A stretch of 7,193 nt of DNA from Erysipelotrichaceae bacterium. GTDB lineage: Bacteria; Bacillota_I; Bacilli_A; Erysipelotrichales; Erysipelotrichaceae. Positions 1 to 5,496 of this stretch are shown here, in pieces. The stretch's first letter is position 1. The number at the start of each line of letters is the position of its first letter. The stretch lies in assembly GCA_017561615.1 (NCBI GenBank), contig JAFZBT010000060.1, positions 1 to 7,193 of the forward strand, written 5' to 3'. The notes below the pieces were generated by a model, which saw only the letters and a program-made list of their open reading frames with translations, was not told where the DNA came from and did no database searches. The translations under genes were made by a program, and so were the position numbers.

Positions 1-1
1 G

Positions 2-478
2 GTCGGCATCAACCTGTTACGGGAAGGCCTGGACATCCCCGAAGTCTCGCTGGTGGTGATCCTTGACGCCGATAAGGAAGGATTCCTGCGTTCCGAGCGT
101 TCACTGATCCAGACGATCGGCCGGGCGGCCCGAAACGAAAACGGCCGGGTCATCATGTACGGTGATTCCATTACCGACAGCATGCGGGCGGCCATTGACG
201 AGACCAACCGCCGCCGCGGCATTCAGCAGAAGTACAACGAAGAAAACGGCATCGTGCCCAGGACCATCAAGAAGGAGATCAGGGAAGCCATTCACTCCCG
301 CGAGACCCATGAGATGGCGCTTAAGTACATGAGCCGGAAGATGAAGAAATCCGGTACCCAGCAGCAGGAACTGCTGGCCCGGCTGGAAAAGGAGATGCGC
401 GAAGCCGCCCGCATTCTCGACTTTGAAAGAGCGGCTGAGCTGCGCGACATGATCCTGGAGATCAAGTCGGCAGACTAA
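2..478 (+). CDS. uvrB: UvrB, excinuclease ABC subunit B (C-terminal part, 5' end outside window)
   Basis: UvrB is the damage-verifying helicase-like subunit of nucleotide excision repair: it is loaded by UvrA and recruits UvrC. The open frame enters at base 2 with no start codon, so about 158 C-terminal residues of a protein normally near 660 aa are seen. The segment starts in helicase motif V ([18 protein letters not shown], then the [10 protein letters not shown] block typical of UvrB) and continues through motif VI (QTIGRAARN). It ends in a UVR domain ([22 protein letters not shown]), the short coiled-coil motif that pairs with UvrC. The terminal TAA is at 476-478. The next gene, maf, begins 13 nt later with its own ribosome binding site, so the two are probably co-transcribed. 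Identification is from direct recognition of the motifs; no alternative family fits. Confidence 0.97.
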   Translation, partial: VGINLLREGLDIPEVSLVVILDADKEGFLRSERSLIQTIGRAARNENGRVIMYGDSITDSMRAAIDETNRRRGIQQKYNEENGIVPRTIKKEIREAIHSRETHEMALKYMSRKMKKSGTQQQELLARLEKEMREAARILDFERAAELRDMILEIKSAD

Positions 479-491
479 AAGAGGTGAGCAG

Positions 492-1055
492 ATGAAAAAG
501 ATCATACTGGCCTCCGCTTCCCCGCGGAGAAGAGAACTGATGGAGATGCTGGGATATGACTTCGAGGTCATCGTCTCTGACGTCGACGAGACCCTGAGAA
601 AAGGCCTCAGCCCGGCCGGGCAGGTCAAGGATCTGGCCTACCGCAAGGCCAGGGCGGTCTTTGACCAGCACCGCGACGCCATCGTCATCGGCGCTGATAC
701 CATCGTGCTGGTCGACGACCGGATCCTGGGCAAGCCGCACAGCGAAAAGGAAGCGGAAGAGATGATGAAACTGCTGCGGGGGAGGGAACACCTGGTGATC
801 ACCGGCGTCGCCGTACTGTGCGACCGGAAGGAGCACCACTTCTCCGAGGAGTCAAAGGTCTTCTTCGAAAACATCACCAACGAGGAGATCGCCCGCTACG
901 TCAGGACCGCGGAGCCCTATGACAAGGCCGGAGCCTACGCCATTCAGGGCTGGGCCGGCCGCTACATCAGCCGCATTGAGGGCGACTACTATAACATTGT
1001 CGGCTTGCCGGTCAGCAAGCTTTACGGCAAGCTGAAGAGAATGGAGAGACTGTAA
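492..1055 (+). CDS. maf: Maf family nucleotide pyrophosphatase (dTTP/UTP-type)
   Basis: Maf proteins are cytosolic house-cleaning enzymes that hydrolyse non-canonical or surplus nucleoside triphosphates to monophosphate and pyrophosphate, and they have been linked to septum inhibition. The 187-aa length is normal for the family. Visible signatures are the N-terminal ILASASPRRRELM loop (residues about 5-17), the GADT motif with the catalytic acid D69, LGKPHSEKEA, and DKAGAYAIQGWAG, which is typical of the dTTP/UTP branch (YhdE/BSU28050-like). The ATG at 492 is preceded by GAGGTGAG at a good distance. The gene sits 13 nt after uvrB and ends 1 nt before the ribonuclease gene, so it is probably an internal gene of the same operon. 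The substrate preference is an inference from motif similarity. Confidence 0.95.
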   Translation: MKKIILASASPRRRELMEMLGYDFEVIVSDVDETLRKGLSPAGQVKDLAYRKARAVFDQHRDAIVIGADTIVLVDDRILGKPHSEKEAEEMMKLLRGREHLVITGVAVLCDRKEHHFSEESKVFFENITNEEIARYVRTAEPYDKAGAYAIQGWAGRYISRIEGDYYNIVGLPVSKLYGKLKRMERL

Positions 1056-1056
1056 G

Positions 1057-1548
1057 ATGAGCAGACAGACAAAAAGAACGATCCTGGGGATCGTCGTGTT
1101 CGTCCTGCTGTGCGGACTGTACCTGGGCTTGCGGAACTGGGAACAGAAGGATCCCCAGCCCCAGCCCGTCGACCCCGCGCCTCAGCAGCAGGATGTCATT
1201 GATGAAAACGGCTTCTACTCCAGCAAGGAGGACGTCGCCCTTTACATTCATACCTACGGCCATCTGCCGCCCAATTACGTGACCAAGAACCAGGCCCGTC
1301 AGAAAGGCTGGGAAGGCGGCAACGTTGAAGCCGTCCTGGGACCGGGCTACGCCATCGGCGGGGACAGCTACGGCAACCGCGAGGGCCTGCTGCCAAAGGC
1401 CAACGGGCGGAAGTACTATGAATGCGACATCGACACCGTCGGCTACAAGGACCGGGGGTCAAGGCGCATCATCTACTCCAACGACGGTTTGATCTACTAT
1501 ACCCATGACCACTATGAGCACTTTGTGCTGCTGTACGGAGAGGAGTAA
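1057..1548 (+). CDS. Exported barnase-family ribonuclease (guanyl-type RNase)
   Basis: This 163-aa protein has a basic N-terminus (MSRQTKR), a hydrophobic helix at residues 8-25 that serves as signal or membrane anchor, and a Pro/Gln-rich linker (DPQPQPVDPAPQQQ). A barnase domain of about 110 aa follows from residue 49. All catalytic residues can be lined up with barnase: K77 (barnase K27), E122 (E73, the general base), R133 and R137 (R83, R87), and H152 (H102, the general acid in THDHY). The IGGDSYGNREGLLP and RIIYSNDGLIYYT blocks are also family hallmarks. Barnase W94 is replaced by G144. The Cys in the hydrophobic segment (VLLCG) is not in a good lipobox, so a lipoprotein is unlikely. The start at 1057 has GGAGAG 8 nt upstream. 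The gene is 1 nt after maf and 3 nt before a barstar gene, its expected cytosolic inhibitor. Likely role: extracellular or surface RNA degradation, or killing of competitors. Confidence 0.93.
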   Translation: MSRQTKRTILGIVVFVLLCGLYLGLRNWEQKDPQPQPVDPAPQQQDVIDENGFYSSKEDVALYIHTYGHLPPNYVTKNQARQKGWEGGNVEAVLGPGYAIGGDSYGNREGLLPKANGRKYYECDIDTVGYKDRGSRRIIYSNDGLIYYTHDHYEHFVLLYGEE

Positions 1549-1551
1549 GCC

Positions 1552-1824
1552 ATGAACATTTTCATCCTTGACGGAACCAAGATGACCGACCGGCAGACCT
1601 GCCACGATTACATCGCCCGCATCATGCGCCTGCCCGATTACTACGGCCACAATCTGGACGCTCTTTATGACTGTCTGGGTGAGTACACCGATGAGTGTGC
1701 CGTGATCATAATGAATAAGACGATCCTGCTGATGTATCTGGACCAGTACGGTGAACAGCTGCTGCAGACCTTCCGGGACGCCGCCGCAGAGCCGGGCAGC
1801 TTCAGCCTGATCGTCAGCGACTGA
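1552..1824 (+). CDS. Barstar-family ribonuclease inhibitor
   Basis: This 90-aa protein matches barstar (89 aa) along its whole length. The key inhibitory helix LPDYYGHNLDALYDCL corresponds to barstar LPEYYGENLDALWDCL, with D36 and D40 equal to barstar D35 and D39; D39 is the residue that plugs the RNase active site. Barstar W38 is Y39 here, and the E76-equivalent is D76 (in FRDA). Barstar binds and blocks barnase in the cytosol before export, protecting host RNA. The ribosome binding site AGGAG lies inside the last codons of the ribonuclease gene (1541-1545), six bases before the ATG, so translation of toxin and antidote is probably coupled. The gene ends with tandem stop codons, TGA then TAA. 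An inverted-repeat-bounded insert begins seven bases after the TGA, so no native terminator is left between them. Confidence 0.93.
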   Translation: MNIFILDGTKMTDRQTCHDYIARIMRLPDYYGHNLDALYDCLGEYTDECAVIIMNKTILLMYLDQYGEQLLQTFRDAAAEPGSFSLIVSD

Positions 1825-1831
1825 TAACGGA

Positions 1832-1871
1832 AAAAAGACGCCTTAAGGGGTTCTCCTTAGAGATTTGGGGC
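1832..1871 (+). repeat. Left terminal inverted repeat
   Basis: The outer 22 bases, which begin AAAAAGACGCCTTAAGGGG, are identical to the reverse complement of the right copy. Two mismatches (TC against AA), 12 matches, one mismatch and three matches follow. The outer edge has a five-A run followed by GACGCC, and an internal CCTTAAGG palindrome. One extra A lies just outside at 1831. The inner end runs into a small GGGC/GCCC hairpin (1868-1880) that the right copy lacks. Confidence 0.85.
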
Positions 1872-1895
1872 TTTTAGCCCTCACAATGTCAAAAA

Positions 1896-1919
1896 CGTCC
1901 TATTAATGAGGACGCTTTT
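1896..1919 (+). terminator. Hairpin terminator inside left end of the element
   Basis: A perfect 6-bp stem (CGTCCT at 1896-1901, AGGACG at 1909-1914) with a 7-nt loop is followed by CTTTTG and more Ts, and preceded by five As. The layout can work in both directions. On the plus strand it would stop transcription arriving from the uvrB-maf-RNase-barstar operon before the ORF6N gene. Confidence 0.65.
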
Positions 1920-2034
1920 GTTCTTTTCAAACTGCCGTTTTATCTGATGACAAAGACGCTTTTATAGGAAGGCTTTCTTTATTTGGCTAAGTATATTATG
2001 AGTGGAGGGAATCCTTATCCTTACAGGAGAACTT

Positions 2035-3066
2035 ATGACAAACAAAACAGCGAAAATTGAAGATAGCCGAGTAGTCCTTATTGATGAGCAAAGAATTAAA
2101 GATAAGATCTACACAATACGTGGTGTCCAGATAATGTTTGATTTTGACTTGGCGGAAATGTATGGCTATGAAGTAAGAGCGTTAAACCAACAGGTAAAAA
2201 GAAACATTGAAAGATTTCCTGCCAACTTTATGTTCCAATTAACAAAAGATGAAACAGAACTCGTGAAATCACAATTTGTGACTTCACCAACAAAGGGATT
2301 TTTTGAAGGTCAAGAAGGCGGGCGCAGGAAGCTTCCGCTTGCCTTCACCGAGCAAGGAGCCGTTATGTTGGCTTCTGTTCTCCGAACACCAAGAGCCGTT
2401 GAAATAAGCGTTCGCATCGTTGAAGCGTTTGTAGAGATGACGCATTATATGAATCAGAGTCGACAGATAGCCGCATCGAGAGAGATGTATTTATTATCGA
2501 GGCGTCAGGATGCCATTGAAGCCGACGTGAAGGAAATAAGCAACACCATCAACAATAAACTGGTAAGCAAAGACGAATTACCCTTATTGATACAAGCGTT
2601 TAGTGACGCCGCTGGTAACGAAGAGATCCTTATCGCCAACGGGAAACCCCTGAAGGCTGATGAGGCGTTTCAGTCAATCTATAAAAAGGCCAAGAAAAAC
2701 ATCATTATTGTTGATGACTACATCAGCGTGAAAACTTTAACTCACTTAGCTGCTTCAAAGGGGAGCGTTAATTTAACAATAATCACCGATAATAAAGCAC
2801 GTCCTCGTTTACGCTTAAGCGATTATAACGATTTCCAAGCGGAAAGCACCGGGCGAACAATCAGCTTCATACAGAATCAGAGGCAGTTTCATGATCGATA
2901 CATTCTTCTTGATTACGGGGAAGCAAATCCGTTGTTATATCATTGCGGAATCGGAGCGAAAGATGCCGGCAACAAAGTGACCTCGATAACAAAACTGGCC
3001 GACATTAAGGATTGTAAGGCTCTGATTGGTTCAGCCCTTTCCAATCCGGCATTAACACTCACATAG
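2035..3066 (+). CDS. ORF6N-domain DNA-binding protein with C-terminal phospholipase-D-like segment
   Basis: This 343-aa protein has two parts. Residues about 18-110 form an ORF6N domain, the DNA-binding module of phage antirepressor-type proteins: IYTIRGVQIMFDFDLAEMYG, NQQVKRNIERFPANFMFQLT and LPLAFTEQGAVMLASVLR. After a helical linker (about 145-190), residues about 220-330 look like a PLD-superfamily fold. They include a strand NIIIVDDYIS (D227, D228), a variant HKD motif HDRYILLD (H286, R288, D293, with Arg for Lys), and HCGIGAKDAG (from H303), as in many PLD-like proteins of this type. The chosen ATG at 2035 has AGGAGA at 2025-2030. An upstream in-frame GTG at 2002 lacks a good ribosome site and would add 11 residues. 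A TATTAT at 1994-1999 could be its -10 box, but no clear -35 is seen. Codon use is AT-richer than its neighbours and the gene is alone between inverted repeats, so it was probably acquired. The function is unknown: regulator, nuclease or mobility protein are all possible. Confidence 0.85.
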   Translation: MTNKTAKIEDSRVVLIDEQRIKDKIYTIRGVQIMFDFDLAEMYGYEVRALNQQVKRNIERFPANFMFQLTKDETELVKSQFVTSPTKGFFEGQEGGRRKLPLAFTEQGAVMLASVLRTPRAVEISVRIVEAFVEMTHYMNQSRQIAASREMYLLSRRQDAIEADVKEISNTINNKLVSKDELPLLIQAFSDAAGNEEILIANGKPLKADEAFQSIYKKAKKNIIIVDDYISVKTLTHLAASKGSVNLTIITDNKARPRLRLSDYNDFQAESTGRTISFIQNQRQFHDRYILLDYGEANPLLYHCGIGAKDAGNKVTSITKLADIKDCKALIGSALSNPALTLT

Positions 3067-3107
3067 ATAAAATGCTTTCCCTGATACACATCTGTCTTCC
3101 CAAAAGA

Positions 3108-3140
3108 AAACACCCTCAATCATTAAATGAGAGTGTTTCT
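3108..3140 (+). terminator. Hairpin terminator after the ORF6N gene
   Basis: AAACAC (3108-3113) pairs with GTGTTT (3133-3138). After a single C-A mismatch, CTCA pairs with TGAG around a 9-nt loop. Reading on the minus strand, the stem is followed by a longer T-rich tail (GTGTTTTCTTTT), so it may work best in that direction and also stop transcripts coming from the tRNA-Thr side. Confidence 0.55.
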
Positions 3141-3157
3141 GAGCGCAGGTGCATCAG

Positions 3158-3197
3158 GCCTCAAATCTCTAAGTTGAACCCCTTAAGGCGTCTTTTT
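3158..3197 (-). repeat. Right terminal inverted repeat
   Basis: This is the inverted partner of the left repeat, ending in CCTTAAGGCGTCTTTTT on the plus strand. It differs at three positions (3161, 3174 and 3175). It stops 19 bases short of the encoded CCA end of the minus-strand tRNA-Thr gene. The match covers both halves of the repeat, so it is not just a shared T-tract or terminator tail. Confidence 0.85.
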
Positions 3198-3216
3198 ACG
3201 TCCGGAAATAAAAAAA

Positions 3217-3291
3217 TGGTGCCGGATGTCAGAATTGGACTGACGACCCCTTCCCTACCAAGGAAGTGCTCTACCACTGAGCTAAACCGGC
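3217..3291 (-). tRNA. tRNA-Thr (anticodon GGU), with unusual T-loop
   Basis: On the minus strand a full cloverleaf of 75 nt including encoded CCA can be drawn: acceptor GCCGGTT, D-arm GCTC/GAGC with loop AGTGGTA, anticodon arm CTTCC-TTGGTAG-GGAAG with anticodon GGT (Thr), a five-base variable region, T-stem GTCAG/CTGAC, discriminator A. Two things are off. The acceptor 3' strand is ATCCGGC, giving a U-U mismatch at pair 6-67. The T-loop reads TCCAATT, so position 55, almost always T (pseudouridine), is C. G18 and G19 are present. A T-run (seven Ts) follows the CCA end. The gene is probably functional, but could be decaying. Confidence 0.88.
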
Positions 3292-3301
3292 GCGCACTAT
3301 T

Positions 3302-3330
3302 ATTCTATAGGAATATTTTCCGTAATGCAA
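3302..3330 (-). promoter_or_regulatory. Promoter of tRNA-Thr (minus strand)
   Basis: On the minus strand TTGCAT (3325-3330) and TAGAAT (3302-3307) are separated by exactly 17 bases, and the -10 box is about ten bases before the tRNA 5' end. It is back to back with the plus-strand promoter of the metal efflux operon, only eight bases away, so the two may influence each other. Confidence 0.6.
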
Positions 3331-3338
3331 TAATTTTA

Positions 3339-3366
3339 TTGACATTATCCGGGAGAGTGCTATTAT
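3339..3366 (+). promoter_or_regulatory. Sigma-A type promoter of the zinc/cadmium efflux operon
   Basis: A consensus -35 box TTGACA (3339-3344) and a TATTAT -10 box (3361-3366) are 16 bases apart. The expected start of transcription is near 3373, at the left edge of the palindromic operator. This is the arrangement expected for a strong promoter held off by a repressor. Confidence 0.75.
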
Positions 3367-3373
3367 GTAATTG

Positions 3374-3397
3374 ACATTTGAACAATTGTTCAAATGT
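3374..3397 (+). promoter_or_regulatory. 24-bp perfect palindromic operator for the ArsR/SmtB-type repressor
   Basis: The half-site ACATTTGAACAA is followed directly by its exact reverse complement. The TTGAAC/GTTCAA core matches the pattern known for SmtB/CadC/CzrA-type operators (TGAA, AT-rich centre, TTCA). It begins at about the transcription start and ends two bases before the ribosome binding site (GGAGG, 3399-3403) of the first gene. The bound repressor, probably the ArsR protein encoded third in the operon, would block RNA polymerase. Zinc or cadmium binding would release it. Confidence 0.85.
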
Positions 3398-3411
3398 TGG
3401 AGGATAACAAC

Positions 3412-3630
3412 ATGAAGAGAACCTATAAGATCGATGTCGACTGCGCCAACTGCGCCAACAAGATGGAAGAAGCTGCCAACAGGACGGAAGGCGTCAAAAG
3501 CGCCGTCGTCAATTTCATGACCCTGAAGATGATCGTGGAATTTGAGGAAGGCTGCGACGTCAGGGAAGTCATGAACAGAGTTCTGGCCAACTGCAAGGCC
3601 GTTGAAGACGACTGCGAGATCTTCTTATGA
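3412..3630 (+). CDS. Stand-alone HMA heavy-metal-binding domain protein
   Basis: This 72-aa soluble protein consists of one heavy-metal-associated (HMA) ferredoxin-like domain: YKIDVDCANCANKMEEAANRTEGVKSAVVNFMTLKMIVEF. The metal-binding CxxC is C11-A-N-C14, preceded by D10 as in zinc/cadmium (ZntA-type) rather than copper domains. Three further cysteines lie at 48, 61 and 68, the last in an acidic DDCE tail. The domain probably hands zinc or cadmium to the ATPase encoded next, which lacks its own N-terminal HMA domain. The ATG at 3412 is chosen because GGAGG (3399-3403) sits eight bases before it; the in-frame ATG at 3394 lies inside the operator and has no ribosome site. The stop overlaps the ATPase start (ATGA), indicating translational coupling. 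Confidence 0.9.
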   Translation: MKRTYKIDVDCANCANKMEEAANRTEGVKSAVVNFMTLKMIVEFEEGCDVREVMNRVLANCKAVEDDCEIFL

Positions 3631-5495
3631 ACGCCAGGCAGAAGAAGGTTCTTTACCGCATAATGGCAACGATCGTCATCGTTGCCATTTATAAGCTGAC
3701 CGGGGTCCGGGAAGACAGTACAATTGGGGCTCTTCTTTATCTGATCCCCTATCTGCTGATCGGCTATGACATTTTGCTGAAGGCTCTCAAGGGCATCAGA
3801 AAGCATCAGGTCTTTGATGAGAACTTTCTGATGGCCGTGGCTACTGTCGGCGCTTATGGGCTCAGAGATTACCTGGAAGCCACGGCGGTCATGCTGTTCT
3901 ACCAGATCGGCGAACTGTTCCAGAGCTATGCCGTCGGCAAGAGCCGCCGGAGCATCAGCGCCCTGATGGACATCCGGCCGGACTATGCCAACATTGAGGT
4001 TGACGGTCAGCTGCGGCAGGTCGATCCCTATGAGGTGGAAGTCGGTCAGACCATCGTCATCCAGCCCGGGGAAAGAGTGCCGCTGGACGGCATCGTCATC
4101 AGGGGCTCCTCTTCGCTCAATACGGCCGCTCTGACCGGGGAAAGCAAGCCCCGCGACGTCGGCGAGGGCGATGAGGTCATCTCCGGCTGTATCAACAACG
4201 AAGGCGTTCTCCATGTTCAGACGACCAGGGACTTTGAAGGCTCAACCGTCTCCCGGATCCTCGATCTGGTGGAAAACGCCAGTTCGCTCAAGTCGAAGTC
4301 GGAAAACTTCATCTCCAGGTTCGCCCATTACTATACGCCGGCTGTCTGCTTCAGCGCTCTGGCGCTGGCGCTGCTGCCGCCGCTGTTCAATTATCTGACC
4401 GGCAAGCCGGCGGACTTCTCCGTCTGGCTGTACCGGGCATTGAGCTTTCTGGTCATCTCCTGCCCCTGCGCTCTGGTCATCTCCATCCCGCTGAGCTTCT
4501 TCGCCGGCCTGGGCGGAGCCAGCCGTCAGGGCATCCTGATCAAGGGCTCCAATTATCTGGAGACGCTCTCGCAGGTCAGATGCGTGGTCTTCGACAAGAC
4601 CGGCACCATCACCAAGGGTGTCTTTGAAGTCACCGGCGTCCATAAGTGCCCGATCGACCGGGAAGAAATGCTACAGTATGCGGCACTGGCTGAATGCCGT
4701 TCCCTGCACCCGATCGCCAGAAGCATCCGGGCAGCCTGTCAGAATCAGCTGGATGAAAGCCGGGTCGAAGACGTCAGGGAATACAGCGGTCACGGCGTGG
4801 TCGCCGTCGTTGACGGCCGTCAGGTCGCCGTAGGCAACCACAAGCTGATGGATCAGCTGAACATTGAATATCAGAACTGTGAAGACGACGTAGGCACGGT
4901 CATCCACGTAGCCGTTGACGGGGTTTACTGCGGTCATCTGCTGATCGCCGACGTCATCAAGGAAAACGCCCGCCAGGCCATCCGGCAGCTGCATGACATC
5001 GGTGTTTCCAGCACCATCATGCTGACGGGTGACGACGAGAGAGTGGCCAGAAGCGTGGCTGACGAGGTGCAGATCCGGGAATACCGGGCTTCCCTGCTGC
5101 CTCAGCAGAAGGTTGAGGAAGTTGAGAAGATCCTCGCCTCCTCTTCCGGCAAGGTCGCCTTTGTCGGCGACGGCATCAATGACGCGCCGGTACTGACCAG
5201 ATGCGATCTGGGCATCGCCATGGGCGCCATGGGCTCGGACGCGGCCATTGAGGCGGCGGACGTCGTGCTGATGGATGACGATTTGCTGAAGATAGCCAAA
5301 TCGGTTAAAATAAGCAGGAAGTGTCTGCGCATTGTTTACGAGAACATCATCTTTGCGATCGGCGTCAAGCTCGTGTGCCTTCTGCTTGGTGCCTTGGGCA
5401 TCACCAACATGTGGGCAGCCATCTTCGCCGATGTCGGCGTCATGGTCATTGCCGTGCTGAACGCCATCCGGGCGCTGTTTGTCGGGAGGATCTGA
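3627..5495 (+). CDS. cadA: P1B-type zinc/cadmium/lead-exporting ATPase (CadA/ZntA-like)
   Basis: This 622-aa inner-membrane pump drives out divalent soft metals at the cost of ATP. Hallmarks in order: N-terminal membrane helices, the actuator TGES (170-173), the transmembrane CPC motif (C279-P280-C281), the phosphorylation site DKTGT (D323), the P1B-specific HP (H361-P362, in SLHPIA), TGDD, and the hinge GDGINDAP (514-521). The last two helices carry K581 (FAIGVKLV) and D602-V-G604 (FADVGVMV), the lysine and DxG that define the Zn/Cd/Pb group (P1B-2), rather than copper pumps. There is no N-terminal HMA domain; that module is the separate gene just upstream, overlapping by four bases. The repressor gene follows one base after the stop. 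Whether zinc or cadmium is the main substrate cannot be told from sequence, so the symbol marks family, not proven orthology. Confidence 0.93.
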   Translation: MNARQKKVLYRIMATIVIVAIYKLTGVREDSTIGALLYLIPYLLIGYDILLKALKGIRKHQVFDENFLMAVATVGAYGLRDYLEATAVMLFYQIGELFQSYAVGKSRRSISALMDIRPDYANIEVDGQLRQVDPYEVEVGQTIVIQPGERVPLDGIVIRGSSSLNTAALTGESKPRDVGEGDEVISGCINNEGVLHVQTTRDFEGSTVSRILDLVENASSLKSKSENFISRFAHYYTPAVCFSALALALLPPLFNYLTGKPADFSVWLYRALSFLVISCPCALVISIPLSFFAGLGGASRQGILIKGSNYLETLSQVRCVVFDKTGTITKGVFEVTGVHKCPIDREEMLQYAALAECRSLHPIARSIRAACQNQLDESRVEDVREYSGHGVVAVVDGRQVAVGNHKLMDQLNIEYQNCEDDVGTVIHVAVDGVYCGHLLIADVIKENARQAIRQLHDIGVSSTIMLTGDDERVARSVADEVQIREYRASLLPQQKVEEVEKILASSSGKVAFVGDGINDAPVLTRCDLGIAMGAMGSDAAIEAADVVLMDDDLLKIAKSVKISRKCLRIVYENIIFAIGVKLVCLLLGALGITNMWAAIFADVGVMVIAVLNAIRALFVGRI

Positions 5496-5496
5496 C

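Larger units (their letters stand above)
1832..3197. mobile_element. Putative mobile unit with 40-bp terminal inverted repeats and a single ORF6N gene
   Basis: A 1366-bp block is bounded by near-identical inverted repeats (1832-1871 and 3158-3197; 37 of 40 positions match by eye). It is visibly richer in A and T than the genes on either side and has different codon use. It contains one complete gene, two hairpin terminators just inside the ends, and no recognisable transposase or recombinase of a known IS family. It lies neatly between the barstar stop codon and the 3' end of a tRNA-Thr gene, without breaking either. No convincing target-site duplication is visible. The reading as a mobile element rests on the inverted repeats, the base composition and the foreign-looking cargo. 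The alternative is a chromosomal gene that happens to lie between inverted terminator-like repeats. Confidence 0.7.

Noticed and set aside
1072..1134. Lipoprotein signal in the ribonuclease (Cys in VLLCG)
   Set aside because: The residues before the Cys do not fit a lipobox (Leu at -1), so an ordinary signal or anchor helix is preferred.
2002..2034. GTG start at 2002 for the ORF6N gene
   Set aside because: The ATG at 2035 has a good AGGAGA site and the ORF6N domain does not need the extra 11 residues.
3075..3093. Resemblance to the Tn5 mosaic end / sequencing adapter (ends GATACACATCT)
   Set aside because: By eye 16 of 19 bases match, but an adapter would be exact and followed by known adapter sequence, which is not the case. 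It lies inside the element, not at its edge, so chance similarity is more likely.
3198..3291. Integration of the element into the tRNA-Thr 3' end, as done by tyrosine recombinases
   Set aside because: The tRNA is intact, the repeat ends 19 bases away from its CCA, no copy of the tRNA 3' end is found at the left side, and no integrase is encoded.
3072..3374. Open frame of 100 codons downstream of the ORF6N gene
   Set aside because: It runs through a terminator hairpin, the right inverted repeat, the tRNA-Thr gene (antisense) and two promoters, and lacks a ribosome binding site.
3423..4214. Long minus-strand frame opposite the HMA and ATPase genes (and similar ones at 4671-5555 and 5744-6766)
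   Set aside because: They mirror well-identified plus-strand genes, have no ribosome sites or family resemblance, and reflect codon bias in GC-rich DNA.
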